Positions 16,786 to 24,574 of a stretch of DNA of 50,904 bases are shown in pieces. The DNA comes from an uncultured Anaerolineales bacterium. Its GTDB lineage: Bacteria > Chloroflexota > Anaerolineae > Anaerolineales > Villigracilaceae. Where the stretch lies: the NCBI GenBank assembly GCA_949319575.1, contig CASGHD010000108.1:1-50904 (forward strand), written 5' to 3'. The translations under genes were made by a program, and so were the position numbers. The notes under the pieces were generated by a model, which saw only the letters and a program-made list of their open reading frames with translations, had not been told where the DNA came from and did not search any database. Numbering within the stretch: the stretch's first letter is position 1; each line of letters begins with the position of its first letter.

Positions 16786-16905
16786 CAGAGCACACCGATT
16801 CTCGCGGATTTTGAATTTTAGACCCATCGACGGACCAATCAAAAAGCCAACTCATTTTGATGGGTTGGCTTTTTCTTGTGTAAATTCGTGAAATCCGTGG
16901 CTGAA
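16786..16905. repeat. degenerate intergenic repeat with embedded terminator
   Basis: Phrases such as ttctcgcggattttgaa and gtgaaatccgtggctgaagg match those at 3985-4225. Both blocks contain the same terminator stem. Confidence 0.45.
16841..16875. terminator. bidirectional terminator between lipoprotein and mreB-like genes
   Basis: AAAAAGCCAAC pairs with GTTGGCTTTTT between two convergent genes. The stem is identical in its core to 4168-4200. Confidence 0.85.
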
Positions 16906-16945
16906 GGTGCGTAAGGTTATATTCGGGGTGAATCATGATTACCTT

Positions 16946-17953
16946 TCAGACCTGCGGCAGACTGCGCCGCAAAATGTTGTACATCGGCAACGCCTTCACC
17001 GTGCCTTCCACAACGCAAGTCATCGGGTTGTCCACCAAATACGCGGGGATGCCCAACGATTTCGTCAATAATTTATCGATGCCGCGCAATAACGCGCCGC
17101 CGCCGCACAACGCCACGCCGCGATCGATAATATCCGAAACGAGTTCGGGCGGGGTTTTTTCCAATACGCGGCGGCCCGTTTCCACAACCGCCTTAAGCGG
17201 ATCCTGCAACGCCTCCACGATCTCGCCGGTGGTCAACGTGACCGGGCGCGGCAAGCCTGTCACTTGATCCTGTCCCTGAACTTCCATGCTATTTTCGGTA
17301 TCCTGTGGAACCGCCGCGCCGATCCTTGTTTTGAGTTGCTCGGCGGTTACCTGCCCGATCACCACGCCGTATTTTCTGCGAACGTAATTGACGATGGCAT
17401 CGTCGAAATCCATGCCGCCGGAGCGCAAAGTTTCGGCAGAGACAATGCCATACATCGCCATCACCGCCGCTTCGGTGCATCCTCCGCCGAGACAAATCAC
17501 CATGTTGCCCGCAGGCGAACCGATCGGAAGGTCCACGCCGATCGCCGCCGCAAGCGGCTGTTGGATGAGGAACGCCTCGCGGCTCCCCGCCTCCAGCACG
17601 GCTTCGTAGACCGCCCGCCGCTCCACACTGGTGACTCCGTTGGGGACGGAGATCATAACGCGGGGGCGAAAGATGCGCATGCTTCCGCTGGCGCGTGAAA
17701 GCAGGTACGAAAGCAGCGTCTCGGTGATTTCATAATCCGCAATCACGCCATTCTTTAAGGGACGCGCCACTTCGATGCTCTCCGGCACGCGGCCGTACAT
17801 ATCGCGCGCCTCCTGCCCCACCGCCACCATCTTTTGCTCGATCGCCTCGATCGCAACAATGGTCGGCTCCTGAGCCAGCACCTGAGTTGAATCCGCCAGG
17901 CGGGTGAACATCGTTCCCAGGTCGATGCCCAGTTCTTTTGAAAACATTGCCAT
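16946..17953 (-). CDS. divergent MreB-like actin homologue
   Basis: The 335-residue product aligns with MreB throughout. Phosphate-1 loop is IDLGTMFTRL, then VGQEARDMYGRVPESIEV, GVIADYEITETLLSYLL, VPNGVTSVERRAV and YVRRKYGVVIGQVTAE, and the C-terminus is ALCGGGALLRGIDKLL. MreB filaments guide wall synthesis in rod-shaped cells. Two key places are unusual. The phosphate-2 motif, normally DIGGGTTE, reads CLGGGCTE, so its aspartate is lost. The usual EEP before AAAIG reads QQP, removing glutamates in the hydrolytic region. ATP hydrolysis is therefore doubtful. No mreC, mreD or RodA gene is nearby. The start is ATG 17953 (MAMFSKELG), with a purine-rich stretch upstream. Confidence 0.85.
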   Translation of the reverse strand: MAMFSKELGIDLGTMFTRLADSTQVLAQEPTIVAIEAIEQKMVAVGQEARDMYGRVPESIEVARPLKNGVIADYEITETLLSYLLSRASGSMRIFRPRVMISVPNGVTSVERRAVYEAVLEAGSREAFLIQQPLAAAIGVDLPIGSPAGNMVICLGGGCTEAAVMAMYGIVSAETLRSGGMDFDDAIVNYVRRKYGVVIGQVTAEQLKTRIGAAVPQDTENSMEVQGQDQVTGLPRPVTLTTGEIVEALQDPLKAVVETGRRVLEKTPPELVSDIIDRGVALCGGGALLRGIDKLLTKSLGIPAYLVDNPMTCVVEGTVKALPMYNILRRSLPQV

Positions 17954-18120
17954 TCGTATTTTTCTCTTTCCCGTTCCGTTGGAAGTGAACTGATGATACC
18001 TGAAAGGCAATTCATTGTCTAGCAGAATGTTTTAAAGTTCATAACCCTTGTCATCTGACAGCATTGCGCTATCATTGGCTCGATAATTTTCGAATCAAAC
18101 AAAAGGAGATTCAAGACCTC

Positions 18121-19209
18121 ATGAAGCGCTATTGGAAGGTCGCCGTTCTCGCCAACATCAAGGATGATTCACAACCCAAGCCGGAGGGCGTCCCGCCGGA
18201 TGCGTTCTCGGATTTCGACCACATCGAAACCATCGACTCGCTTCGCGCCGCCATTGAAACGGACGGCCACAAAACGGTCTTTATCCAAGCCGACAGGGAC
18301 CTGCCCTTCGCGCTCCGCGATCAGCAACCCGACATCTGCTTCAACATCGCCGAGGGGCTCGGCGGCGACGCGCGCGAGGCGCAAGTACCGGCGTTGCTCG
18401 AAATGCTGAACATTCCCTACACCGGCTCGCGCATACTCACCAACGCAATCTCACTCGATAAGACGCTGACCAAACGCATCTGGCGCGACCGGCGACTGCC
18501 CGTCGCGCCGTTTCAGGAATTCCTCGTTGGCGATGAACCGCTTCGACCCGAATTGAAATATCCGCTCTTCGTCAAGCCCGCGCGCGAAGGCACCGGCATG
18601 GGCGTGGATACGAAAGCCATCGTCACCAAGGAAAAGGAGTTGCGCGAGCGGACGCAATATATCATCAACACCTACCAGCAACCCGCGCTGGTGGAAGTCT
18701 TTCTGCCGGGGCGCGAATTCACCGTCGGCATCCTCGGGCGAGCCGATGCGAAACTCTACTCGCGCAACCCCGAGTGGTACGAAAAAGACGGCTTCCACCG
18801 CTTCCCCATCCTCGAATTGGATATGACCCGTTCCGTCACGCCAAAAGTGTACAGCAACGCATCCAAATCGAAAGAGGTCGGAGAAGAAGGCGCGCCCGGT
18901 TATTTTTGCCCGGCGGTGGTCGAACCCGAACTGGAAAAGAAACTCCGTTATTTCGCCCTGCGCGCTCACCAACTGCTAGGCGCATTGGATATCTCGCGCA
19001 CCGACATCCGCCTCGACGAGGAAGGCAACCCGCGACTGCTCGAGATTAACACCCTGCCCGGTCTCACGCCCGAATACAGCGACCTGTGCCTGCAAGCTAA
19101 AGCGGAGGGCATCCGCTACGAGGACCTCATCCTCGATATCTTGTACCTCGGCGCGTCGCGCTGGGGCATGGTCGCCCCGCGCGAACTGCCCACCCCCGCG
19201 AAAAACTGA
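18121..19209 (+). CDS. D-Ala-D-Ala ligase-like ATP-grasp protein
   Basis: The 362-residue product has ATP-grasp ligase motifs of the Ddl type: FNIAEGLGGDAREAQVPALL, IPYTGSRILTNAISLDK, the nucleotide-binding strand LFVKPAREGTGMGV, VEVFLPGREFTVGILG, and the metal and phosphate site LLEINTLPGLTPEYSDL. Classic Ddl joins two D-alanines for peptidoglycan. The divergent N-terminus and lack of mur neighbours mean another small-peptide or amino-acid ligation is possible. ATG 18121 is preceded by AAGGAGA. The gene diverges from the mreB-like gene and ends at a strong terminator. Confidence 0.75.
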   Translation: MKRYWKVAVLANIKDDSQPKPEGVPPDAFSDFDHIETIDSLRAAIETDGHKTVFIQADRDLPFALRDQQPDICFNIAEGLGGDAREAQVPALLEMLNIPYTGSRILTNAISLDKTLTKRIWRDRRLPVAPFQEFLVGDEPLRPELKYPLFVKPAREGTGMGVDTKAIVTKEKELRERTQYIINTYQQPALVEVFLPGREFTVGILGRADAKLYSRNPEWYEKDGFHRFPILELDMTRSVTPKVYSNASKSKEVGEEGAPGYFCPAVVEPELEKKLRYFALRAHQLLGALDISRTDIRLDEEGNPRLLEINTLPGLTPEYSDLCLQAKAEGIRYEDLILDILYLGASRWGMVAPRELPTPAKN

Positions 19210-19220
19210 CAACGAATTTC

Positions 19221-19260
19221 ACCAAAAAAGCGGACAGCGAAACCTGTCCGCTTTTTTGGT
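19221..19260. terminator. strong terminator after the ATP-grasp gene
   Basis: AAAAAAGCGGACAG pairs with CTGTCCGCTTTTTT around loop CGAAAC, with further flanking ACC/GGT pairing. Confidence 0.92.
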
Positions 19261-19285
19261 TGAGCGAAATATAACTTACGCGGTT

Positions 19286-19307
19286 GGCGGGCAGTTGTAC
19301 TGCCGCC
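19286..19307. repeat. palindrome with CAGTTGNACTG core, copy 1
   Basis: GGCGGGCAGTTGTACTGCCGCC is nearly self-complementary. The same core recurs at 46737-46767 and 49366-49390 with different outer arms. Confidence 0.6.
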
Positions 19308-19435
19308 GTTGCACTACGACGAAACAGGCTCGACTGCGCAACTCCTACAAAAATGAATATTCTCTTAGCCAGGCCCGCGTAATAAAAGGTATCATCCCGC
19401 AATCTGGTAGACAAATAAACCACCGAGGAGAAACA

Positions 19436-19873
19436 ATGGACTTCATCGATCGCTTCATCGCCGCCGTTACGCAACTCCACCCCACTCACCCAATGGTCGT
19501 GCACTTCCCCATCGCGCTAACCGGCGCCGCCTTCCTCTTCATCCTGCTCGCCTGGTGGAGAAAGAACCCAACGCTGGAACTCGCCGCCTTTGCGAACATC
19601 GTCCTCGCCGCCATCAGCACGGTTGCGGCAGGCGTCACCGGCATGATGGATAACATCAAGAACTACGAAGGCGAAGCGCCAAACGCGGACGTCAAATTAA
19701 TCCTTGCCATGCTACTACTCCTGCTCACCGCCGGCATCAGCATCGTTCGTTATCGCAACCCACAAATCTTCAGCACAGGCAACCGCGCCCTCTACACGGC
19801 GGCATATGGGTTGAGCTTCCTCATCGCTTTCACGCTGGCGTTTCTGGGCGGTGTCATCTTATATGGTTTCTAG
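19436..19873 (+). CDS. DUF2231 membrane protein
   Basis: This is a 145-residue protein with about four transmembrane helices. It starts MDFIDRFIAAVTQLHPTHP and has the family motif HPMVVHFPIAL, then AAGVTGMMDN and two C-terminal helices. DUF2231 proteins are small membrane proteins often found next to c-type cytochromes; their role is not known, and the conserved histidines could bind haem. GAGGAG lies before the ATG. It overlaps no gene but is followed after 7 bases by a haem lipoprotein, suggesting a two-gene unit. Confidence 0.8.
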   Translation: MDFIDRFIAAVTQLHPTHPMVVHFPIALTGAAFLFILLAWWRKNPTLELAAFANIVLAAISTVAAGVTGMMDNIKNYEGEAPNADVKLILAMLLLLLTAGISIVRYRNPQIFSTGNRALYTAAYGLSFLIAFTLAFLGGVILYGF

Positions 19874-19880
19874 GAGAACA

Positions 19881-20375
19881 ATGAAAAAAGTTCTGCTCAC
19901 GATCGTGTTAACGGGAATCCTCGCCGCCTGTGGAGGTCAGCCCACGGACGCGCCCGCCTCGCTACCGACGACCCAGCCTGCCCCGGCGACTGAGGCGCTC
20001 CCGCCCGCCAACACCTCCGTTCCCCCCACCGACACCGCCATCCCAACCGTTGCGATTCCCACCACGCCGCCAACCGAGGCAGCGAACCAGAATCCCGCAG
20101 TGAGTTTTGCCAACGACGTGCTCCCCATTCTCGACAGTCGGTGCAAGAACTGTCACGGCGGACGCGAGACGAAAGAGGGATTAAATCTCACAACCTACGC
20201 GGCGCTCATGACCGGCTCCGAAAATGGACCGGTGATCGTCCCCAGCGACGTGGATAACAGCCTGCTCGCCGAACAGGTCATTACGCAGGAAATGCCCAAA
20301 CGCGGACCGAAGTTAACTCCCCCACAAGTGCAACTCATCGTCGATTGGATCAACCAGGGCGCGTTGGACAACTAA
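19881..20375 (+). CDS. mono-haem c-type cytochrome lipoprotein
   Basis: The 164-residue product has a lipoprotein signal (MKKVLLTIVLTGILAAC, lipobox LAAC) and a long Pro/Thr/Ala linker. The cytochrome domain follows from about residue 75: SFANDVLPILDSRCKNCHGG with the CKNCH haem site, LNLTTYAALMTG, and the distal region TQEMPKRGPKLTPPQ with a methionine. It resembles the planctomycete-type cytochrome c / haem-binding domain. It is probably anchored outside the membrane and moves electrons, perhaps with the DUF2231 protein before it. TAGGAGAACA precedes the ATG. The tRNA-Ser promoter lies in its 3-prime end. Confidence 0.85.
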   Translation: MKKVLLTIVLTGILAACGGQPTDAPASLPTTQPAPATEALPPANTSVPPTDTAIPTVAIPTTPPTEAANQNPAVSFANDVLPILDSRCKNCHGGRETKEGLNLTTYAALMTGSENGPVIVPSDVDNSLLAEQVITQEMPKRGPKLTPPQVQLIVDWINQGALDN

Positions 20376-20392
20376 TTTGCGCATGGTATAAT
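20364..20392 (+). promoter_or_regulatory. tRNA-Ser promoter
   Basis: TTGGACA at 20364-20370 and the extended -10 TGGTATAAT at 20384-20392 are spaced 16 bases apart, ending 18 bases before the tRNA. The -35 lies inside the cytochrome gene. Confidence 0.7.
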
Positions 20393-20410
20393 TTGCCCGC
20401 TTGAACCAAT

Positions 20411-20499
20411 GGAGAGGTCGCATAGTCTGGCCTAGTGCGCACGCTTGGAAAGCGTGTAACCCAAAAGGTTCGCGGGTTCGAATCCCGCCCTCTCCGCCA
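20411..20499 (+). tRNA. tRNA-Ser (GGA anticodon)
   Basis: This is a class II tRNA. Acceptor GGAGAGG pairs with CCTCTCC, the anticodon stem CACGC/GCGTG has loop TTGGAAA (anticodon GGA), the long variable arm is AACC/GGTT, and the T-arm is GCGGG TTCGAAT CCCGC. The discriminator is G, with an encoded CCA. Confidence 0.97.
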
Positions 20500-20528
20500 A
20501 AAAATACTCTTCGAAGAAGGGTATTTTT
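20500..20528 (+). terminator. terminator after tRNA-Ser
   Basis: AAAAATAC pairs with GTATTTTT, with an inner CTTC/GAAG pairing. Confidence 0.8.
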
Positions 20529-20590
20529 GATTTAAGTTCACGCGCCTCTATTGAGGGGATGATATTCAAATCCTGCCCTCCCCGCTGGTA

Positions 20591-20629
20591 ATAAAAAAAT
20601 CTCCCGACAAACTCGGGAGATTTTTTTAT
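20591..20629. terminator. bidirectional terminator at the end of the ACIII operon
   Basis: ATAAAAAAATCTCCCGA pairs with TCGGGAGATTTTTTTAT. It lies 12 bases beyond the stop of the last cytochrome gene. Confidence 0.93.
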
Positions 20630-20641
20630 TTGAGTTCGCGC

Positions 20642-21295
20642 TTACGGTGTCGGCGTTGCTGTAACTTCAACCGCCGAACCGACATAGAACACAAAATCAT
20701 TCGGGCTTACATCCGCCGAATGCCCCGTAGGAACCATGCCTTTTGTTGTCAACACAGTGAACAACGTGGATCTTTCCCAATTGCCATCGCCAAAAATGTT
20801 GTTGCCGGTGGCAGCCGCGTCGGCTCGTTGCGAACCCAATTGCATGGCAGCGTAACTGGACAGGTCCAACCCGCCACTGCGCGCCGTGAGCGCCGAGTTG
20901 TGACACGACACGCACCCAATCGCGTTGACATACCACTGCCCATTTTCAACGAACAGCGGCTGGATATTCTCATACGTCGCTTCGCAGACTTTCCCGTTCA
21001 TATCGGTGAATGGGAAGGTTCCGCTTTCAGGCGTGCCTGCCGAAACCCACGCGCCGATTAACTCGGTGGCGGAAACCTGGCACGCATCGAACTCAGTCGC
21101 CGCGCCGCTCATGGGAGAATCTACGTGATTGGCAGGGATCAGCGTGGGGACCGGGGTGCGTTCCACGATCTGGTTTGCGCGCGCGCACTCAAAGGAAAAC
21201 CCGCAGGACCAGAACAGCAGGGCAGTGATCCAGAGCACCAGCGTTGCGAGGAAGGCGATGAGCGTGGTGTAAATTAATTTTCTAACATCATTCAT
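20642..21295 (-). CDS. membrane-anchored mono-haem cytochrome c at the end of the ACIII operon
   Basis: The 217-residue product has one N-terminal transmembrane helix (about 8-31) and a periplasmic domain with one haem site, CVSCH, near residue 125. Four more cysteines (SCGFSFEC, DACQ, KVCEA) could make disulphides. It resembles neither ActE nor ActA closely. It starts 11 bases after actE and is the last gene of the operon, so it is likely an ACIII subunit or its electron acceptor, in the position where ActF is often found. The C-terminus ends TATPTP. Confidence 0.8.
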   Translation of the reverse strand: MNDVRKLIYTTLIAFLATLVLWITALLFWSCGFSFECARANQIVERTPVPTLIPANHVDSPMSGAATEFDACQVSATELIGAWVSAGTPESGTFPFTDMNGKVCEATYENIQPLFVENGQWYVNAIGCVSCHNSALTARSGGLDLSSYAAMQLGSQRADAAATGNNIFGDGNWERSTLFTVLTTKGMVPTGHSADVSPNDFVFYVGSAVEVTATPTP

Positions 21296-21306
21296 AATCG
21301 AAATCC

Positions 21307-21819
21307 CTATTCTGCAGGTTGTAATGTGCGAAGGAAGTTAACCACATCCCAGCGCTCAGAGACGGTCAGGTTTTCGTTCAAGGCAGGCATGCGCCCATCC
21401 ACTCCGTTGGAGATGGTGAGGAACATCGAGCCATCGCTTTTGGATTGCGCAACGGCAGAGGTCAGGTCGGCAGGCTTGAACTTGATGAGGAACGGGGCAA
21501 CGGGACCATTCCCCGCGCCTTCCGCGCCGTGGCACATCTGGCAGTTGATGGCGAACAATTCCGCGCCGCGCGCCAGGGAGGCGTCATCAGCTGGGGTGGG
21601 GTTTTCGGGCGCGCCCATCCCGGGGATGACAATCGCCCCTTCCACCGGAACAGACTGACTGGGCGGGGGAAGCGGGTCTTCCATCGGACGATAGGATGGC
21701 TGGATTTCCATAAAACTGACCCAGTCGATCTTGATGATGTCGAACATAAAGAGTTCGAGGATCCCGAAAAGGATACCGAGGGTAAAGAAAACCCAAAACA
21801 GTTGTTTGAAAAGTCTCAT
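21307..21819 (-). CDS. actE: ACIII subunit ActE, mono-haem cytochrome c
   Basis: This 170-residue protein has an N-terminal membrane helix (about 7-27) and a cytochrome c domain: a helix with ASLARGAELFAINC, haem motif CQMCH in NCQMCHGAEGAGNGPVAPF, and axial methionine in DGRMPALNENL. It matches ActE of alternative complex III, which carries electrons from the core to a downstream acceptor. It overlaps the actD stop by 4 bases. Confidence 0.85.
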   Translation of the reverse strand: MRLFKQLFWVFFTLGILFGILELFMFDIIKIDWVSFMEIQPSYRPMEDPLPPPSQSVPVEGAIVIPGMGAPENPTPADDASLARGAELFAINCQMCHGAEGAGNGPVAPFLIKFKPADLTSAVAQSKSDGSMFLTISNGVDGRMPALNENLTVSERWDVVNFLRTLQPAE

Positions 21820-22337
21820 AGTTGCCGCGCCTCCGCGGGTTTGACAGATTCAGCGCCGAGCGTATTCATTGCGTCTGTGAATTTTTTGGCATCGTCTTCC
21901 GCGACCCGAAAGAAGACAGCGATCTTTCCATCGCTCACTTCATCGACATATTCCAGCGGGCGATAATTCGGGAAGTAACTATCCAGAAAGACACCGAGGA
22001 AGGTGGCAAGGAGCGCAAAGAGCATGGTCATCTCGAATGTCACAATTGCGCCAGGCGGGATTGGCGTAACGTACTGCCCGCCCACTTGAATACCATAGAG
22101 ATGCGGCGTTCCAAAGTTGAGGAAGATACCGAACGCGAAGCCAGCCACCGCGCCGCCCATCGAAAGTTTCGATACGTTCGTCCAGGGGTGCGGGCGACCA
22201 AGAATTTTATGCGCGACCGGCACGCCGGAAATCACATTGATGTTTTCATCGCCTACGCCCATCTCGTGCAATGTATCGATGGCGTTCGCGGCGGGGTCTA
22301 GGTCTTCGAAGATAGCAAGTAAAGTTGCTTCAGACAT
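21816..22337 (-). CDS. actD: ACIII subunit ActD (DUF3341)
   Basis: The 173-residue protein begins MSEATLLAIFEDLDPAANAI and has GRPHPWTNVSKLSMGGAVAG, two transmembrane helices (about 63-85 and 103-123), and PNYRPLEYVDEVSDGKI. This is the ActD/DUF3341 pattern. ActD is a membrane subunit of ACIII without cofactors. GGAG precedes the ATG. It follows actC after 12 bases. Confidence 0.9.
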   Translation of the reverse strand: MSEATLLAIFEDLDPAANAIDTLHEMGVGDENINVISGVPVAHKILGRPHPWTNVSKLSMGGAVAGFAFGIFLNFGTPHLYGIQVGGQYVTPIPPGAIVTFEMTMLFALLATFLGVFLDSYFPNYRPLEYVDEVSDGKIAVFFRVAEDDAKKFTDAMNTLGAESVKPAEARQL

Positions 22338-22349
22338 GGTTCTCTCCGT

Positions 22350-23792
22350 TTATTCGAATTCGCTGATCGTCGGGAGTTTCGCCTTGCCCACTTTTCGGAG
22401 CGAGTGCGTCATCTGCCCTTCCTGCACTTCCCAGACCGGGATCAGGGGAATGAGGCGGGAAACGATCATGTAGAACAGGAGGAACATGGAGAATGTTCCA
22501 ATGGTGAGAAAGATTTCGAGACGCGGTTGGAATAATTTCCACGTGAACGGCATACGATTGATGGTGAGCATGACCGGGATGATCAGGTAACGCTCCCAAT
22601 ACATACCCACGTTAATCATCAACCCGATCAACGCAAGCAACCATGGGGTTTCGCGCACCTTCTTACTCCACAATAACAGCGGCGGAATGACAATGTTGAA
22701 AAACACGAACTGAAGGAACATCCACGCCATCGGACCTTCCTCCAACCAGTGCAAAAGATTGTCGGTTGCCTTGTCGCCGCCGTACCATTGCACAATGTAG
22801 TCGTTGAAGAAGAAATAGGTGTAGGCAAAGGTGACCATCAGCATCAACTTGCCGAGCGCGTCGAAGTGTTCCTTGCGGATGAAATAATCCATGTGCTTCA
22901 TGGTGGCGCGCATCACAAACAACACCATCGCCACCGCGCCCATGCCCGAATGCAAAGCGCCGAGCACAAAATACGGGCCGAACACGCTGGACGACCAGCC
23001 CGGGCGCATTGCCATGGCAAAGTCCCAGGACACGATGGTGTGCACAGAGAACATCACGGGGATGATGGCAAAGGCGAAGAAGTTCATGGCAACGGTGAGG
23101 TGCCGCCACTCGCCCTCTGTGCCGCGGAAGCCAAGCGCAAGTATTTTATAAAACGTCTTGCGCCATCCAGTGGAACGATCGCGCGCCATGGCAAGATCGG
23201 GGATGAGCGGCAGGAACAGATACATCGTACTGCCCAGAACGTACGTGGAAATGGCGAGCAGGTCCCACATCAACGGCGAGTGGAAGTTGGGCCACAACTG
23301 CCGCGCATTCGGGATGGGGAACATCCAATACGAAAGCCACACGCGACCCATGTGCATGAAGATGCTCGCGCCTGCCTGGATCAAGCCGAAGGTGGTCATC
23401 AACTCGGCGGCGCGGGTAAACGGGCGGCGGAACTCCGCTTTGAACACCCGTAAGATCGCGGAAATGAACGTTCCCGCATGGCTGATACCGATCCAGAACA
23501 CGGTGTTGACGAGGAAGACTCCCCAATAGGCTGGGCGCATCACCCCGCCAACATATAAGCCTTCGTCGATCATATATCCCCAGGCAAAGAAGAAGCAGGT
23601 GACAACCAGGAACGACAGAACACCCAACACCACCCAGAACTTCCACGAGGTGGTGTGCATCGATTCCATCACCATCGCGTTCATCTCACCGCGCGGCTTG
23701 GGGTCGTACATCAAATATTGCTTTGGATCTTCTTCGTGATGAGCGTCGTGCGCTTCATGCGCACCGGATAAATATTTGGAAGAAGCGGTCAT
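22350..23792 (-). CDS. actC: ACIII subunit ActC, NrfD/PsrC-like quinol site protein
   Basis: The 480-residue membrane protein has about ten helices. Recognisable segments are VFWIGISHAGTFISAILRVF, FPIPNARQLWPNFHSPLMWD, HTIVSWDFAMAMRPGWSSS and FGPYFVLGALHSGMGAV. Members of the NrfD superfamily bind menaquinol on the periplasmic side; in ACIII, ActC is one of the two large membrane subunits. The family partner ActF is not in this operon. Confidence 0.93.
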   Translation of the reverse strand: MTASSKYLSGAHEAHDAHHEEDPKQYLMYDPKPRGEMNAMVMESMHTTSWKFWVVLGVLSFLVVTCFFFAWGYMIDEGLYVGGVMRPAYWGVFLVNTVFWIGISHAGTFISAILRVFKAEFRRPFTRAAELMTTFGLIQAGASIFMHMGRVWLSYWMFPIPNARQLWPNFHSPLMWDLLAISTYVLGSTMYLFLPLIPDLAMARDRSTGWRKTFYKILALGFRGTEGEWRHLTVAMNFFAFAIIPVMFSVHTIVSWDFAMAMRPGWSSSVFGPYFVLGALHSGMGAVAMVLFVMRATMKHMDYFIRKEHFDALGKLMLMVTFAYTYFFFNDYIVQWYGGDKATDNLLHWLEEGPMAWMFLQFVFFNIVIPPLLLWSKKVRETPWLLALIGLMINVGMYWERYLIIPVMLTINRMPFTWKLFQPRLEIFLTIGTFSMFLLFYMIVSRLIPLIPVWEVQEGQMTHSLRKVGKAKLPTISEFE

Positions 23793-23795
23793 GAG

Positions 23796-24572
23796 TTAAC
23801 CTTCCTTGAGGTAGGTCACGCGCGGCAGGGTATTGAGTTCTTCGAGGTGCTTCACACCACGTTCCTGATGAGCCATCTGGCTGACCAGACTCTCAGGATG
23901 ATCCACACGTCCAAATGTGATCGCGCTCGCCGGGCAGGCTTGCGCGCATGCGGTTGTGAACTCGCCGTCTTCCACTTCGCGTCCCTCCGATTTGGCTGTA
24001 TCTTGAGCATGGTGGATGCGCTGAATGCAGAATGTGCATTTTTCCATCACACCGCGACGGCGGACCGTCACATCGGGGTTGAGTTGATTATGAAGCGGGA
24101 AGACCAGCGTCCCGTTCACCATATTTCCAAGTTCGGGGATGATGTGGTAATCGCGCCAATTGAAGGAACGCACCTGAAACGGGCAGTTGTTGGCGCAATA
24201 GCGCGTGCCCACGCAACGGTTGTACACTTGCAAGTTGAGGTCTTCCGCCGGGCTGTGCGGTGTCGCAAACACCGGGCACACAGGCTCACACGGCGCGTGA
24301 CCGCATTGCTGACAAAGCATCGGTTGGAAGGGAGTTGCCTTCACATGCGGATACTCGCCGTCCCAAAAACGTTCGATCCGGATCCAATGCTGGGTTCGCC
24401 CGTAGCCGGCATCTTCCTCGCCCACAAAGGCAACGTTGTTCTCCATGGCGCATGCCGCCACGCAAGCCTGACAGCCGGTACAAATATCCTGGTCAATCGT
24501 CATCCCCCACTTTCCTTCCGCGGCTTCGGCAATTGCGCCTTTCGCGCCAACGAGATTCAAATCAACGGTCAT
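23796..24572 (-). CDS. actB2: ACIII iron-sulfur subunit, ActB C-terminal half as a separate gene
   Basis: The 258-residue ferredoxin-type protein has four cysteine clusters: [35 protein letters not shown] and the CTFC region with CAQACPASA. This matches the iron-sulfur half of ActB, which is one fused protein in Rhodothermus. ATG 24572 has GGAG eight bases upstream; ATG 24578 would be too close. The frame overlaps the end of the first half. Confidence 0.9.
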   Translation of the reverse strand: MTVDLNLVGAKGAIAEAAEGKWGMTIDQDICTGCQACVAACAMENNVAFVGEEDAGYGRTQHWIRIERFWDGEYPHVKATPFQPMLCQQCGHAPCEPVCPVFATPHSPAEDLNLQVYNRCVGTRYCANNCPFQVRSFNWRDYHIIPELGNMVNGTLVFPLHNQLNPDVTVRRRGVMEKCTFCIQRIHHAQDTAKSEGREVEDGEFTTACAQACPASAITFGRVDHPESLVSQMAHQERGVKHLEELNTLPRVTYLKEG

Positions 24573-24574
24573 GA

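Noticed and set aside
20350..20541. 63-residue minus-strand ORF containing RRGRDSNPRTF
   Set aside because: It is the reverse strand of tRNA-Ser; this sequence is a well-known spurious translation.
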